Counted from the stretch's first letter, positions 35,640 through 47,428 are shown. The stretch: DNA of 64,000 nucleotides from Blattamonas nauphoetae (GCA_033064195.1 JARBJD010000033.1:124001-188000); one strand, 5' to 3'. Made by a program: numbers and translations. The notes: generated by a model from the letters alone, not told the origin.

Positions 35640-37931
35640 ATGTCACGTCAGCGACAACCGACATTGGCAGAGACAATGCTGAGATATTCACAAAAGCAGG
35701 AAGAAGTGTTCACATCAGAGGCGATGGAATCGGATGAAAACTTGACAGAAATAAACCCTCGTTCAACCCAAATGCTTTTTGAAGATGAAGAAATGATGAT
35801 TCTAGATGATCTGACTGAACCGTTGCCTCACGATGGTCAAAAAGAACTTTCAGCCGCCGAACGAGCTGTTCATCTCCATCCCACATGGATAAACAGGGAG
35901 GACCTCAAAGATGCTGATGGGTTGCCTATTTTCGAATTGAGAGATGGCGGAATCTTCTGCAGAATTTGCTCTCAGTATAAAGATAAGTTGCACCCACCAC
36001 GAGGGAAATACATCTCAGAAAAGAGCATGCCAACTCATCCGAACAGTCTTAAGAACCACATCAAAACACAAATTCATGCACGGGCAATGACAATGAAACA
36101 TGTCGACTCTGCAATTGTCAATCCACGACTTTCTGAAGCTGACCAGCTTGGAATCCATCATCATCGTTCAAACCAAGTTCATGCTGTCAATTACATATCT
36201 CATCACCACCATTCCTGCGACAATTTTAAAGCTCTGACAAATCTACTAAATTATGTCAGTAATCCGACGTTCGTCTCTCCGTCTCCGGCCTCAGATTCCC
36301 GTTTGTTCTGGTCAATTGCCTCTGCTTTGGATGAACAATTCTACAACACTCTGATCACCAGCATCGACAAGTTTACTCCACTTTCTGTTTGTCTGGACAC
36401 TTCAACGGATATCACACTCACTTCGGTGCTCTGTGTTAATCTTCGTTATTTGTCTAATACAAACGAAATAAAGAGTATTCTGGTTGGGTTGGAAGAGATG
36501 AGTAATGGAACAAAGGGAACAGACCTCTTCAATTCGTTCTGTCGAATCCTGAAGCGAGCTGACATCGATCTGGGACAGATCGCAAGCGTGGCCACAGACG
36601 GTGAACCCGCGATGATAGGCCATCAAAAGGGCTTTCTCGCATGCATTCGACACTCTGTTCCTACAATCTACCACAAAACTTGTCACGCTCACAAGTTTAA
36701 CCTCGCTTTAAAGAACACCTTCGAATCCCCTTATCTACCATCTTTTAAAATGGTCATATCCAACTCCATCAAACTCATCCACTCGATCACGAAATCTCAT
36801 CCAAACACGAAACGATTCAACGCAGAACTCCTTCGACGAGGACAACCAGCAAAAACACTATCGAAACCACTACAAATCCGATGGAACACAAATCAAACTG
36901 CAATATCTGAAACACGGGCTTATTTGGACGTTATTTCAGCTGTACTTGGAAGCGATGACGATCCAGAAACTCATCCACTTCCAGCGTTCTTTCGTTCAAC
37001 AGTGAATCAACTTCGGCTTTCTCTCGTTGATTATGTTCTTCAAAAAACAGTCTCACCTCTCAATGCGCTACAATCCAACTCTCTGACCTTTCTTCAAAGC
37101 CAGGATACAATAGCCCATCTCCTACACGACTTTGAAGCAATCTCAGCGTTCGACCTGAAGAATGAATGGGCAAGCATTCCAAGAGAAGACAACGAAGAAT
37201 TTGAATCATCGGAAAAACTTGTTCTGGAAGAAGCAGTACTACTCCTGACACGCTTGTGTTCGGAATTGCGGACCAAATTTGTCGAAAATGACGAAACAGC
37301 CGAACTTGATTTTCTTTCACACAACTTTCTCACTGCACCGAACTCGAATCATTCAGACCAGTATATCCAGAACATTGCCATGCGTCTTCAACGCTTTATT
37401 CCTCCACTTCTCAAACAACATTTAATCACGCAGTTCCATCATCTAAAATCAACCTATCAAATCAATTTCAGAATAAATGACAAAACGCCTTCCCAAATTC
37501 TTGATTTACTCCTCACCAACCCGCTTTTCTCAACAAACACAGCTATCCTTCAGATCTTGAAAGTAATCAAGACTATCCAATGCACATCGGTTCCCACCGA
37601 AAGAGAATTCTCAATTCTTCACCACACCCAACGAAAAGATCGATCCAGCCTGACAATTGACCATCTCCAACTTCTAACACGGATCAATCACAACGTTCCT
37701 GAACTTCTCCCTGAATCAGATGTTGATACTGTTCTGAAACTCCGTCAGGAGAAATATCCTGTTCGGAAACAGAAACGAACACAATCAAGCGCGATTCGAC
37801 CCATCGTTTATGATGATCTGCCAGATGATTTTTTATGGGACGATTCACAGCAAGAAGAGCCTTCAGAAGCATAAAAACAAAATTTGGCACGTATAGTTGA
37901 CATTTCACGACCATTTTTATTGATAATTTGA
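35640..37931 (+). CDS. hAT transposase
   Basis: Single intact frame: 744 residues to TAA (37872-37874), or 763 to TGA (37929-37931) if TAA is sense. TGA lies just upstream in frame, so the ATG at 35640 is the first start. Parts: TTF/BED-like zinc finger (C107-x2-C110 with HPNSLKNHIKTQIH following), RNase H-like catalytic core with Asp253 (LDTST) and Asp320 (ATDGEP), CHAH at 348-351, and the C-terminal hAT dimerisation region beginning PTEREFSIL at about 652 and ending HLQLLTRIN. This layout matches hAT proteins of the KIAA1586/ZNF862-like type. It catalyses cut-and-paste transposition making 8-bp duplications. It looks functional. Confidence 0.93.
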
Positions 37932-38003
37932 AAAAATGAACAGTAGAAATTTTTTGAGATCGAAAAAGCTGAGATCGATGAGATCAGTCTCAAAGGTCTG
38001 GGG

Positions 38004-38795
38004 ATGATACTCGTCTTCACTGCACTTGTACTTGCATTACCCGCTCTCAAAGTTGGGGACAGAGCACCAACCTTCGTCCTGAAGAACCAAGATGGACAGG
38101 AGATTCGTTTCGAGGACCAACTTGGAGATGGGCCTGTTGTGGTCTTTGTGTACCACAAAGGGACATATCGTCGGGACAAACGAATGTTGAAGGGATTCCG
38201 CTTCTACAAGAAGCAATTCATTGCTCAGAACGCAAAAGTCTTCGGAGTGTCGGCAAACTCGGAAGCCAAAACTGCGAAGACCAAATCGAAGTACAATCTT
38301 AAGTATGACCTCCTCAGTGACCCAGAACACACGGTCAAGGCTCTCTGGGGCATTAAACGAAAAGGCACGCATCAAGAGGCCAGAACGACTTTCGTGTTTT
38401 CACCCACAGGCGAATTGAGGTATGTGTACAAATCAGAGAGTTGGACGAAGACACACGCAAGGAAGGCACTTTCTGCAGTCAAAAAAATCAACAAGAAAGA
38501 GAAAATTGCGATAGCTGACGAAGAGGAAGAAATGGACGGAATTATGACAATTTTTGAAGATGAAGCGGCGGAACAGTGGGACGATGAGGTTGATGTGACA
38601 GAAGAAGATCGAAGGGACACAGCAAGAATGTTGGAGGAACTGGCAAACGAAGAAGATGGAACAAAAGTGAAGACAGCGAAAAAGAGCAAGAACACAAAAG
38701 AAAAGAAAGAAACGAGCGAGCTTTAATCAGCTCAATATTGTCAATACATCATACTTTCATTCTTTGCACTTCCATCACCATACAGCCTGTTGTGA
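38004..38795 (+). CDS. peroxiredoxin-like protein without cysteines
   Basis: A hydrophobic start (MILVFTALVLALPA) suggests an ER signal, followed by an AhpC/TSA thioredoxin-fold domain: VGDRAPTFVLKNQDG, VVVFVY, YNLKYDLLSDP, LWGI, ARTTFVFSPTGEL. The usual peroxidatic site TPGCT aligns with YRRDK, so the Cys is Asp, and the resolving Cys is Lys. The whole 240-residue protein has no Cys at all, so it cannot be a classical peroxidase. The C-terminal 70 residues are acidic then Lys-rich. It ends at TAA 38724-38726, or TGA 38793-38795 if TAA is sense, which would overlap the opposing gene by 47 bp. Its ATG lies in the hAT target duplication. Confidence 0.8.
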
Positions 38796-39192
38796 TTGTG
38801 TTTTCGGTGATCTCCAAAATGGTTGAATTGATCTTGAGTGGCACCGCCGATTTGATCAACCTGCAGTTCGCAGCCATCAGACCCTCGAAGGGTATCCTTC
38901 CAAAATCTGTTAAGAAGAGGAATGGAGGTGATTGTGGCGTGGACAGGAGTGGTCCAACGATCGAAGTCATGGTCCCTTGCTGAAGAGATTACGGATGATG
39001 AGAACGAGCGACAACGATCTCGACGTGGTTGCCGGTTGAGATTGGAGCCAAACGATCATTTGGACGAGTCTGACGAAGAATTGAGTTGACAATTCGTGTA
39101 CGATTGGGATTGGACTGAACGGCAATCAAGAAAGTGTGGATTACGTTCCGACAAAGATAGTGGCTGATTTCTCGTTCGAATCGGGTTTGGCG
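38749..39192 (-). CDS. hypothetical protein, terminal exon
   Basis: The 148-codon frame is continuous only if TAA at about 38992 is sense. Before it: ISHYLCRNVIHTFLIAV, RIVNSILRQTRPNDRLAPIS; after it: IVGPLLSTPQSPPFLFLTDF and on to VQRMKV and TGA. It starts right after a good acceptor (ttgacag at 39193), so an upstream exon exists. The neighbouring donor gtgagg at the end of the 39271 gene is a candidate, but phases do not match. No family recognised. Confidence 0.5.
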
Positions 39193-39270
39193 CTGTCAAT
39201 CGAGAGGCCAGGGAGAATCCTTGCTTGTGGTCCAAAATAAGGGAACATGGACATATCTCAGACGAGTGCC

Positions 39271-40419
39271 TCACTTGAAGTTCCCACCCAACAGGCTCAT
39301 CACACCTGCTCTCAACATGGCCGAGCGGTCGACTCTTGATCGTGACCCCATTCTTCGGAAATTCAACTTGATCTCGTCCGAAAGGCCGTCTTCGCGCAGT
39401 TTGGCCAGAATCTGTTTGCTTCGCAGATGAACAGCTGGGCCTTCAGCTTGCCATTCCAAAAGTCCGTCCAAAAGCGGATGAAGGAGGGCGCTTGTCAGTT
39501 CGGCCGATTCGAAGACGGCGAGGCTGGCTGTGTATGCAAAAGGGACTGACGACGACAGAATGGACAGTGTCATCTGTGCCAGGAAGGGCGAGTGTCCAAC
39601 CAGCGTTCCGAGGAGGCGTGGGAAATCACTTTGATCATCAGAATCGGCGATCAGGCGGCTGTTCAGGCAGATGAACTCGATGAAGGGCTCGACTGGATGA
39701 ATGAACTTATCCATGAAGATCTGTTGGAATGCTTCCGTTGATATTTCGTCTTTCTCGCAGATCATTCTTGAATTGTCTGGGTGCGAACAACACACCAACC
39801 AATACAATATGACCATCAGATTCGAGTCAGCGTGAGGAACCAAATGCATATCCTGCTGATAGAATGCGTGTGGGAGGAGTGACAGCAACCCTGCCGCGAT
39901 GGAGTCGAAGAGAGTTGATGGGCTGACTCTCCGAAGAATATCACAAAGACAGGAGATGGTGAGCTGGACAAGATCTTCGTTGGAGCATCGGAGGAGGGAT
40001 ACAATCGATTTGATGAGACGATTGAATGAACTTTGTGGCGAATGAATGTGTTTGAAGTGAATATCGGGGTCTGCGTCCATTTCACGGCAAAGAGGCACAA
40101 TTCTTTTCAGAAGAACACATGCCCGTGTGGAAACCATTTCAGTAAAAGAGTTTCCACCTTCCAAATGGCAGATAAGTGAGCGAAACAGCGTGGCGAGTTG
40201 GTCCAGAGTGGTGATGTCATCGGGCTCTGTACGAAGAAAGAAGGGTTGCAAATCACCATCATCTGGTGCATGTAACTCCCCATTTTCACAGAGCATCGAC
40301 ATCTGCAATCCTGTCGTCGAATGGTTTGACCTGAGAAGATCACAAATCTGTAAAAGGGATGGATCTCGTTGAATCACTTATTCGTCCAGAACACAAACCC
40401 TGAATGATGTATCGAACGT
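39271..40419 (-). CDS. ARM/HEAT-like family protein
   Basis: About 370-380 residues ending at TGA. The family pattern is shared with 58409-59509 and 25561-26164: helical repeats, LLSLLPHAFY, then AFQQIFMDKFIHPVEPFIEFIC, then AELTSALLHPLL, SKQILAKLREDGLSDEI and LGGN near the end. The frame opens after TGA at 40420-40422, and one TAA at about 40379 is in frame, so the true start or upstream exon is unresolved. These proteins are probably alpha-solenoid scaffolds of lineage-specific function. Confidence 0.75.
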
Positions 40420-40630
40420 TCACCCCTGATTCTCATGTATTCTCGGTATTCTGTAATTGGTGCAATCCTCCTTTCGATGAGAAAAATGTGATTTCGAAAT
40501 CAATGATTCTGGAAGCGAGAAGAGAACAAAGAATTTGCTTAAAGCACGCCACGTCCACATCATGCTCAAGGGGCATGCAGTGTTTGCGATGATGGCGTTC
40601 TGGAGTCGATTATACTTCGATTGCGGGAAG

Positions 40631-42829
40631 TCATCCCCCAATCATGTGTTTAATAAAAAAAATCTCCGAATTGGCGACAACCCCATAGCACCCAAGAGGG
40701 ACATTGTCAGAATCGAGGGAACGACCATTCCAATTAAGTCTGAGTTCGTACGGGAATTCATGAGTGATCTGGGAGAAGGCTTGCTTGAATTCAAACACCC
40801 TTTGACTAAGGCTGACAGCCATAGTGAATTTGCGGTTCCTATCATCCCGGATAGTTATCGGGACGACATCAGGTGGTTTCTCAGAGTCGTTGATAATGAG
40901 GATCAACGAATCGTTGCCCCCAAAATTGATTGCGGAGAGTGTCACTGTATCATCAAGTTCTTCACTTTCGTTCATGAGACTCATTCTTTGCACGGGAACA
41001 TTCAGTTTTGGAACGAGAGATCGTTTCATCTGAAGAACAGTATTCCGACGAACAACTTCGAGAGGAAACTGATCTCCAGTGGAAGCACAAACAATGCGCA
41101 GCGGGAACGGTTCTTGTGTCAGAGTTGGCCTTGACGGGGCGTCCTTGTCGATTGTTGTGGCGATCTTGGACAAGATCAGGATGGGGTCAGGAGAGTCATC
41201 GTCAGGTGGATTGTCGGGGTCGTTGATGAGGAGGATCAATAAATCATTTCGTGCAAAATCGATTTTTGATAGTGACAGGGAATTATCAAGTTCTTTACTT
41301 CCGTTCATGAGTCTCATCCTTTCCACGGGCACTTTGGCATGGTGAACGAGGATTTGCTTCACGTGAAGGATAGTTTGACCCGGATGAACATCGAGACTGT
41401 AGTAATCTTTAGTGCAAGCACAGTTAATGCGCAGTTGGAACGGTTCCAGATTCTTGTTTCGCAGAGATCGAGCGTCCTTGTCTGTGATGGTGTAGGCATA
41501 ATAAAGCTTTGACTTAGCAACAATCCCACACTCTGCAAGAGTGGCACGGCGGGAATTGAACGTACGTCCTTTGAAATCAAGGATGACTGCATCTGATGTA
41601 CCAGGCTCGCGCAGGGCGATGGCATTCACTAAATCTCCCACAGTCTGAGTTGGCTGCATGTGCAGAGTGAATTCCTGCTTCCCTTGAGTCCGGATGTCGA
41701 GGGGGATGGTATCAGGGCAAGTGCCACAATCGGCGACGAAGAGGTAAAAGAGGCCTCCGTCTGTTGAAGAAGAGATCGCTGACATGGTCATTTGATCATC
41801 CAGCTCATCGTCCGCGGGCAGAACAGTCATTCTATGCACGAGATAATCAAGGTGGGGGACGAGGGCTTGTCTCACTTGAAGGACTGTGGTCTCTGGATTC
41901 AGGTGTAAAGTGAAATGAGCGTAAATTGGCACTTCCAACAAGTCTTGTTTCTGATTTGGTTGAGATGGGGTGTCTTTAGCAATAGTTTTGGGTTTCTGTG
42001 ATGAGAGCTTCCGTTTCAGTGTTTTGACCTCATTCTGCAAACATTTGATCTTTTCCTCACTGTTAGCTTCCATCTCTCCATGTTTCTTCGTTTCTTCGGT
42101 CAATCTGCGGATTTGCCGTTCGAGCGATTCGAGTTCCGTCTTTTCCACAACAACGAGGGGAGTGTCGCTGATGCCATCCAACGCAATCAGAGCAGTGTGT
42201 GCTCTACGCTTCAATCGGCGATCGCACGATGGCGAATGCTCCAGAGAGTGGAGTGAGGAACTGAGCAGTCGTTTGTTGCTGATTGACACACCCAGCTCGC
42301 CAAGATGATTCAGCACATTTCCAATCAGATCCAGCAATATAATCATTTGTTGGATCGACGCCTCCGATCTATCCGAGAATGACGTCAGAATCGATGGAAT
42401 GTGATGCCAAGCTTGACAATACACAATTCCAACTTCTTCTTTCCATCCGATCAATTCATTCAGCACTGAGCCAAGTGTTGGCGGTTCCTGCAAGAAAAGA
42501 TGGGAGATATTTCAGAACAGAGTGAGACGCATACAGCTAAAGTGTGAGTCGATGTCTGCTGAACATGTGGGAGGGCAATACGAGAGATAAGCGTACGAGA
42601 CAAATGATATATCATGAAAAAGCATGAGTCAGAAATGAACAGACTGGTGAAGACTGACGAATCATCAAGAGACAGACAACATGGGCCGATCCGAGCCAGA
42701 AACCATCATTCCCCAGTACTTGCTTTTCTCAAAGTCTCTGATGGTTTATAGAAGTATACCTACAAAACTTTCCAGGATCTTCAGACACGTTCGGACTGTT
42801 TTGAACACTTCGTGATCAACCCTTACCAT
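40631..42829 (-). CDS. protein with five tandem ubiquitin-like domains and Gly-Gly end
   Basis: Exon 1 (42829 to about 42765) reads MVRVDHEVFKTVRTCLKI and is joined by an intron ending tcttgcag (at 42489) to a 618-codon exon. N-terminal ~110 residues are helical (solenoid-like), then a coiled coil (EKTELESLERQIRRLTEET; Lys/Glu-rich) to about 165. Then come five beta-grasp repeats at roughly 185-265, 270-345, 355-430, 455-535 and 540-620, each with the pattern hydrophobic strand, T-V/I-LxVKQ/RQxLV, then V-x-R-M-x-L and D/N-L. The last ends KHMIGG followed by TGA, so a di-Gly terminus is exposed without processing. Candidate ubiquitin-like modifier or scaffold; inference. Confidence 0.75.
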
Positions 42830-43002
42830 GAAAAGTGACATTCGGGAGAATCAGGATGACGTAAATACGACCGAGATATCGACGGTGGTCGCAGAATCAA
42901 ACAAAGAAAGCTGTGCTAATCTTCAAAAAGACAATCAAGACAATTAATCCCCAAATCAAGACTCCCAAAGTTCTGGTTTGATCCAACCCACCATTCGAGA
43001 AT

Positions 43003-45741
43003 TCACATGACCGTGCACGTTGAGCAGCACAGTTCATCATTTTCAGACACATCTTCGAACTGTTTTCGCTTCTCTTCCGCCTTCTTCCGCCGCTGTTCCT
43101 CTTCGACCCGGCTTCGCTCTTCCTCCATCGGGTCCTGCGGGGAGAACGGGGGGTAGGTCTGCGTGGTGTTGGGAAGGAGAGACACAGCATTCTCGTTCAG
43201 CGGCTCTGGTCTTTCTCCGAATTCCTCTCTTTCGTTGATCGGATCAAGCGGCAGTTGAGAGTTTGAGCGGAGTGGGGAAGGAGGGTTGTGAGGGGTCGTA
43301 ACGAACGGAAGAGAGGGGTCGTGGTGAAATGTGGTGTAAGAGTCCGATGGGACAGGAGCGTTGTGCACACTCCGTGGTGATTGTTTGGCAGAAACTGGAG
43401 ACACGAAGAGAGGGAAAGAGGAGTGATAGAGTGAAAAAGACGAGGAAAATAACATAATAATAGCATGAAAAACGTAGAATTGAGAATAGATTGATATATT
43501 TCGGATGGCACACCTTCATCAACAACAAACGCCTTCACGTGCCTCGCATTGCTGTCTGGCCCTTTCATCCCTTCCCCGTCGTCCTGCGTCATCGAAAACA
43601 CGTCCGTCTCCAAAAATCCCCCACTCGAGTTCCCTTCCGCCACACCACCCGCGTCGTCCCCGTCGCCTTCCTTGTTGTCTGCCTCTTGCTCCAAATCAAT
43701 TTCCTCGTCTCCTTTGTCGTCCAATATCGATTCGTCTTCAACATCGGCGTCGTTGGTGGTGGGCGTTTGGGTTGAGTTTGGGTCGTCGGCGGATTCGAGC
43801 GTGAGTTCGTCGTTTGAACGGGCGGTTTGAGAGGGAGAGACAGAGGTGGGTGTGGGAGGAAGGGCTGAGGAGATAGAAGAGAGAGATGGTAAAAAGGAAA
43901 GAAATGAGCCAAAGAGACAGAAATTTCAAAAATGATGGGTGAGGATCAAAAAAACATTATATAAGTCTCATCTCCACACCATCTTCAGTATAAGTTTGTC
44001 TGAGCTCAGCAAGGTTCTTCGCAGCCATCCGAGTGTTCGCATTGTCGAGATAGCTCTCGGCGTTCAGATCAATCGGATGTTGTGGATCCCAGTCGAGGGG
44101 AGCGAGGACAGGGCAGCTGGGGGAGGGAAGGAGGGAGAAGAGGGAGGTTAGGAATGATATATGGGAAGAATAGCAGGAGGAAGAGAGGGGGAGAAGGAAA
44201 TAATGGGAGTGCGAATGTGGGAGGCATACTGGCGTTGTTGGAGGATGGAGAGAAGAAGTTCTTTGAAGTATGTGTAGTTTGGCTGGTCTGTGAACGAGAG
44301 TGACATCAACCCTGACAATTGAACGAACGAAGAAAGAAGTGTTTGATGACGATGATGAAAGAAAGTGAATGCCTTTTAGAAATAAGACGTATTGAGATGG
44401 CATGTCCTTCACGAGGCGTTCGTTGTGGAATCGCTTCTTTCGTTGATACACAATATTCTGACGAAGGAGAGAAGAGGATCGAAGATGATCGAAGATCATG
44501 AGAAGATAGAGAGAATAAAGTTGTATTCGAATTCAACGATGACCATACTTTGTCTTTATCCTCATTCCACGGCAGTTTCCGCTTCGTAAACTCAACAAGC
44601 ATGTACAAAACACTCCACAGATCATCCACTCTTCCCAATTCCTGCAGAACGAGAATCAACATCAAACAAAGAATATATGGAAAAACAAGACAGACAAGGC
44701 CACGATGAGAGTTAATTGAAGCGTAACGAGGCGTCCCGCGAAATCCGAGGCCGGTTTTGGATGGGCGAGCGGGCTCGAAGGGATTAATTTTTTTGGTCAA
44801 TCCGAAATCGATGAGATAGATCTTGTTTTTCTCTCGACCTACTCCGATCACAAAATTGGCCTGGAAGGAGAGAGAGATGAGGGAGAGTGATGGCTGATTG
44901 AACGTGATCAATTATGAACAGATAAGAAGAGTTTGAGGGGAAATAAGGGATTATTGGTGTTGGGTACACACAGGCTTGATATCGCGGTGAAGGAAGCCCT
45001 TGGAATGGAAGAGTTCGATGGCCTCGATGCACTGAAGACCGATCAGGGCAGTTGTGATCGTGCTGAATTTCTTTCGTCGACGTCGTCGCATAACAGTGCT
45101 GGAAAGAAGAGAGACAAATGTGAGGAGAAGGGAGGTCAGTAATAAGATGGGGGAACGAGAAATGGAATGTGATGATGATCGATGTGACATACGCAAGATT
45201 TGGACCTAGCATATCCATGGTGATGAAGTAGTCGTTTCCAATCGTACCAGAGTGATATAATCGAGGAAAACGAGGGGTTCCTAAATGAAACAGATGGATC
45301 ATGAGTGGAAAAGTTGATTGGCGAGAGAAAGAAACGAGAATACGACAAAAAAAATTATGAAAAGGGAGTTTTACAATCGAGAAAAAAGATATAGTTCGAA
45401 GAAATAGTATTCATGGTGATTTAAGTGAACAAAACAATATTTGAAAATGGATGGAGTTCTCATTCTCCTTTAGACACACCTGCGAGTGTTTTCAATACGA
45501 TAGCTTCGACTTTGATAGAAACATTCTTTCGTGTTTTCTTTTCTCGTTTAATTGCGAGTTCCTTTCCTTTCCATTTGCAGCGACTGATGGTTCCGAAGCC
45601 TCCTTGCCCAATTTGTCCATAGATGACAAGTTTATCATCTTTATCATTTGAAAGTTTGAGTACTTCTGGCTTTTTCTCTTGAGAAGTCATGAAGGTGATG
45701 TAATGAAGTGATCCATGTGGTTCACTCAACCCATGGTGCAT
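43003..45741 (-). CDS. TTBK/CK1-type protein kinase with CaaX-like C-terminus
   Basis: About nine exons with clear GT-AG introns. Kinase motifs in order: GQGGFG glycine loop and ELAIK lysine (45741-45478), LYHSGTIGNDYFITMDMLGP (about 45280-45192), HSKGFLHRDIKP (about 45104-44972), IDFGLTKKI and GFRGTPRYASINSH (about 44862-44700), then GRVDDLWSVLYMLVEF and LPW (about 44643-44548), the hallmark of tau-tubulin kinase-like CK1 relatives. All catalytic residues are present. A helical tail follows, then a long acidic disordered region (43868-43511), and the final exon ends CCSTCTVM then TGA at 43003. CTVM fits a CaaX prenylation box with nearby Cys for palmitoylation. Likely membrane-tethered. Confidence 0.85.
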
Positions 45742-45912
45742 GTTTTCTCGCCGAAGAACTCCGATTATGCTTTAGTTTGAAGTTTGATCCCGAAAAATAT
45801 CAGACCATTGGACAATACACGTGATCACGTGATTTCATCACCAAATCTTCTTCTTCTTTCAGGATTGTTTTTCCGGGACTTGTTTTGGTGGTCGGATCTA
45901 AACTGAAAAACA
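45742..45912. promoter_or_regulatory. divergent promoter, kinase / dehydrogenase
   Basis: This 171-bp spacer separates the head-to-head kinase (minus) and dehydrogenase (plus) genes. It must contain both promoters. It holds a palindromic cacgtgatcacgtg at about 45819-45832; its meaning is unknown. Confidence 0.45.
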
Positions 45913-47262
45913 ATGTCGAAAATCCAATTTTTTGTGTGCACAACACACACTGACTCCATTGCCACTGTGAAACGAATTATTGAAGCCAGCAAACCAACCT
46001 TTGAGTGGGAAATGGTATCGGCACATCCGACCGATACAGCAGCTGTCAAGCAGCATCTATTAACATGCCATGCAATCATCGGAGACCCTTCAATTGCACA
46101 CCTACTCTCGTCTCCAGAAAAATCTTGTCCAAACCTCAAATGGTTTCAATCGACGTTCGCTGGGATCGACAAGTTCCTCAAGATGTCTCCACCACCGCAT
46201 GGGCCGACAGGAACTCGCCCTAAATTTGCAGTCTCACGAGGAGCAAGTCTGTTCGGGCCAGCCATGGCTGAATACATCATTGGGACGACCATCACCACAC
46301 AACGCCACATCTACCAACTGAAGCAGATTCAGTCGACGGGTGCCTCGCCCTTTGGTATTGTTGAGCAAGCATCCACGTTTCCATTGGTGTCCCAGCTGCG
46401 TGTTGGAATCCTTGGAGGAACTGGGTCGATCGGACAGGACATCGCTCGCCGTTTCTACGCACTCGGAGCGACAGTTGTGGGAGCGGGTCGAAAAGAACGG
46501 AAAGAGGGCGAAGAGTGGCTGCAGAAGCAGGTGGAGAGCGAGTGGGACAAGAGACTGCCCAAAGCGAGTGATTCGTTCTCGTCGTTCATCTCGCTGGAAG
46601 GCGACGACGCCCAACATCAGAACAAGTTGAGGGCGTTCTTGAAAGACCTGGACGTGATCGTCAACGTCCTTCCTTCCACTCCAGAGACTCACTACCTGCT
46701 CGGAGGGCGAAAGATTGATGGTTTCTTCCTTTCTCTGTTTCTCACCCTCTCCTCGTTCTCCTCTCCTCGCAGGAACAGATGGATTCACTGAGCCTCTCTC
46801 TGTCTGCAAGCCGTCGTCGATTCTGGTGAATGTCGGTCGCGGAACTGTCATCTCTGAGGCCGCTGTCTGCTCGGCCCTCAACAAGGGATTCATCCGCCAT
46901 GCAATTGTCTGCCCTTCCCCTTTTCATATCTCCTCTCTTTTCTCCTCAAATGTGTGTTTTCTCTTCTCCCCTCCAAGTTGGACGTGTTCGAAGAAGAGCC
47001 TCTCCCGCCGACGTCAGCGCTGCTCAAACTGAATCCATCGCTCATCACTCTCACACCGCACGTGTCGGGCATCCCTCAAAGTGCTGATTTCATGGAATCG
47101 CTTCTCAATTTCAACATTCCTCAATTTGTCCGCGGAATGGAAAAGGAAGCGAAAGGAGGAAAGTGGGAGTGGGACTTGAGATATTTGGTGAATTGGGAGG
47201 ATGGGTATTAAGGGTTTTCTCCATTTATAGTGTAAATGCATCTCTATCAATAGTCTCCTTGA
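45913..47262 (+). CDS. D-isomer-specific 2-hydroxyacid dehydrogenase (glyoxylate/hydroxypyruvate reductase-like)
   Basis: NAD(P)-dependent reduction of 2-oxoacids to D-2-hydroxyacids. Three exons: 45913 to about 46721 (donor gtttct), about 46773-46906, and about 46979 to the end. Motifs: GILGGTGSIGQ Rossmann glycine motif, then DVIVNVLPSTPETHYLL, LVNVGRGTVI with the catalytic Arg, LDVFEEEPLP with the catalytic Glu, and LTPHVSG with the catalytic His. All catalytic residues are present. The frame ends at TAA 47209-47211; if TAA and TAG are sense it runs to TGA 47260-47262, adding 17 residues. Cytosolic by lack of signal peptide. Confidence 0.9.
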
Positions 47263-47428
47263 TTTCTCTGAGCTTTCTTGAATTGTGTTTGATCTTGCAC
47301 TATCTCTCCCAAAACACGTTCGTTGCATGTGTAATCTCCTTCTGGTTGACAATCAATCAAGCAGAGATGTTAATCATGACAGGTTCGATAGATCAGACCA
47401 CATTAGAGAAGAATGGTCTTCGACACGT

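Larger units (their letters stand above)
26641..38000 (+). mobile_element. giant hAT element, 11.36 kb, with cargo
   Basis: The left end CAGACCTTTGATACATGAG and the right end, inward, CAGACCTTTGAGACTGATC share an 11-bp perfect inverted terminus. An exact 8-bp target duplication GGGATGAT lies at 26633-26640 and 38001-38008. Both subterminal regions carry repeated GAGATC/GATCTC motifs. An intact hAT transposase (35640-37931) lies just inside the right end. The interior holds a spliced gene, a minisatellite and a coiled-coil gene, and is enlarged by the nested element 30150-33839; without that it would be about 7.66 kb. hAT family: cut-and-paste DNA transposon. The chance of both termini and duplication matching by accident is low, but mobility of the whole is inferred. 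Confidence 0.82.

Noticed and set aside
35613-35640. CAGACATG just before the transposase as the left end of a small hAT element
   Set aside because: Only the first five bases match the right terminus, and the flanking 8 bp do not match 38001-38008. The true partner end with exact duplication is at 26641.
40631-42829. Classical polyubiquitin gene
   Set aside because: The five repeats are strongly divergent, lack the ubiquitin sequence, have no GG between units, and follow a long non-ubiquitin N-terminus.
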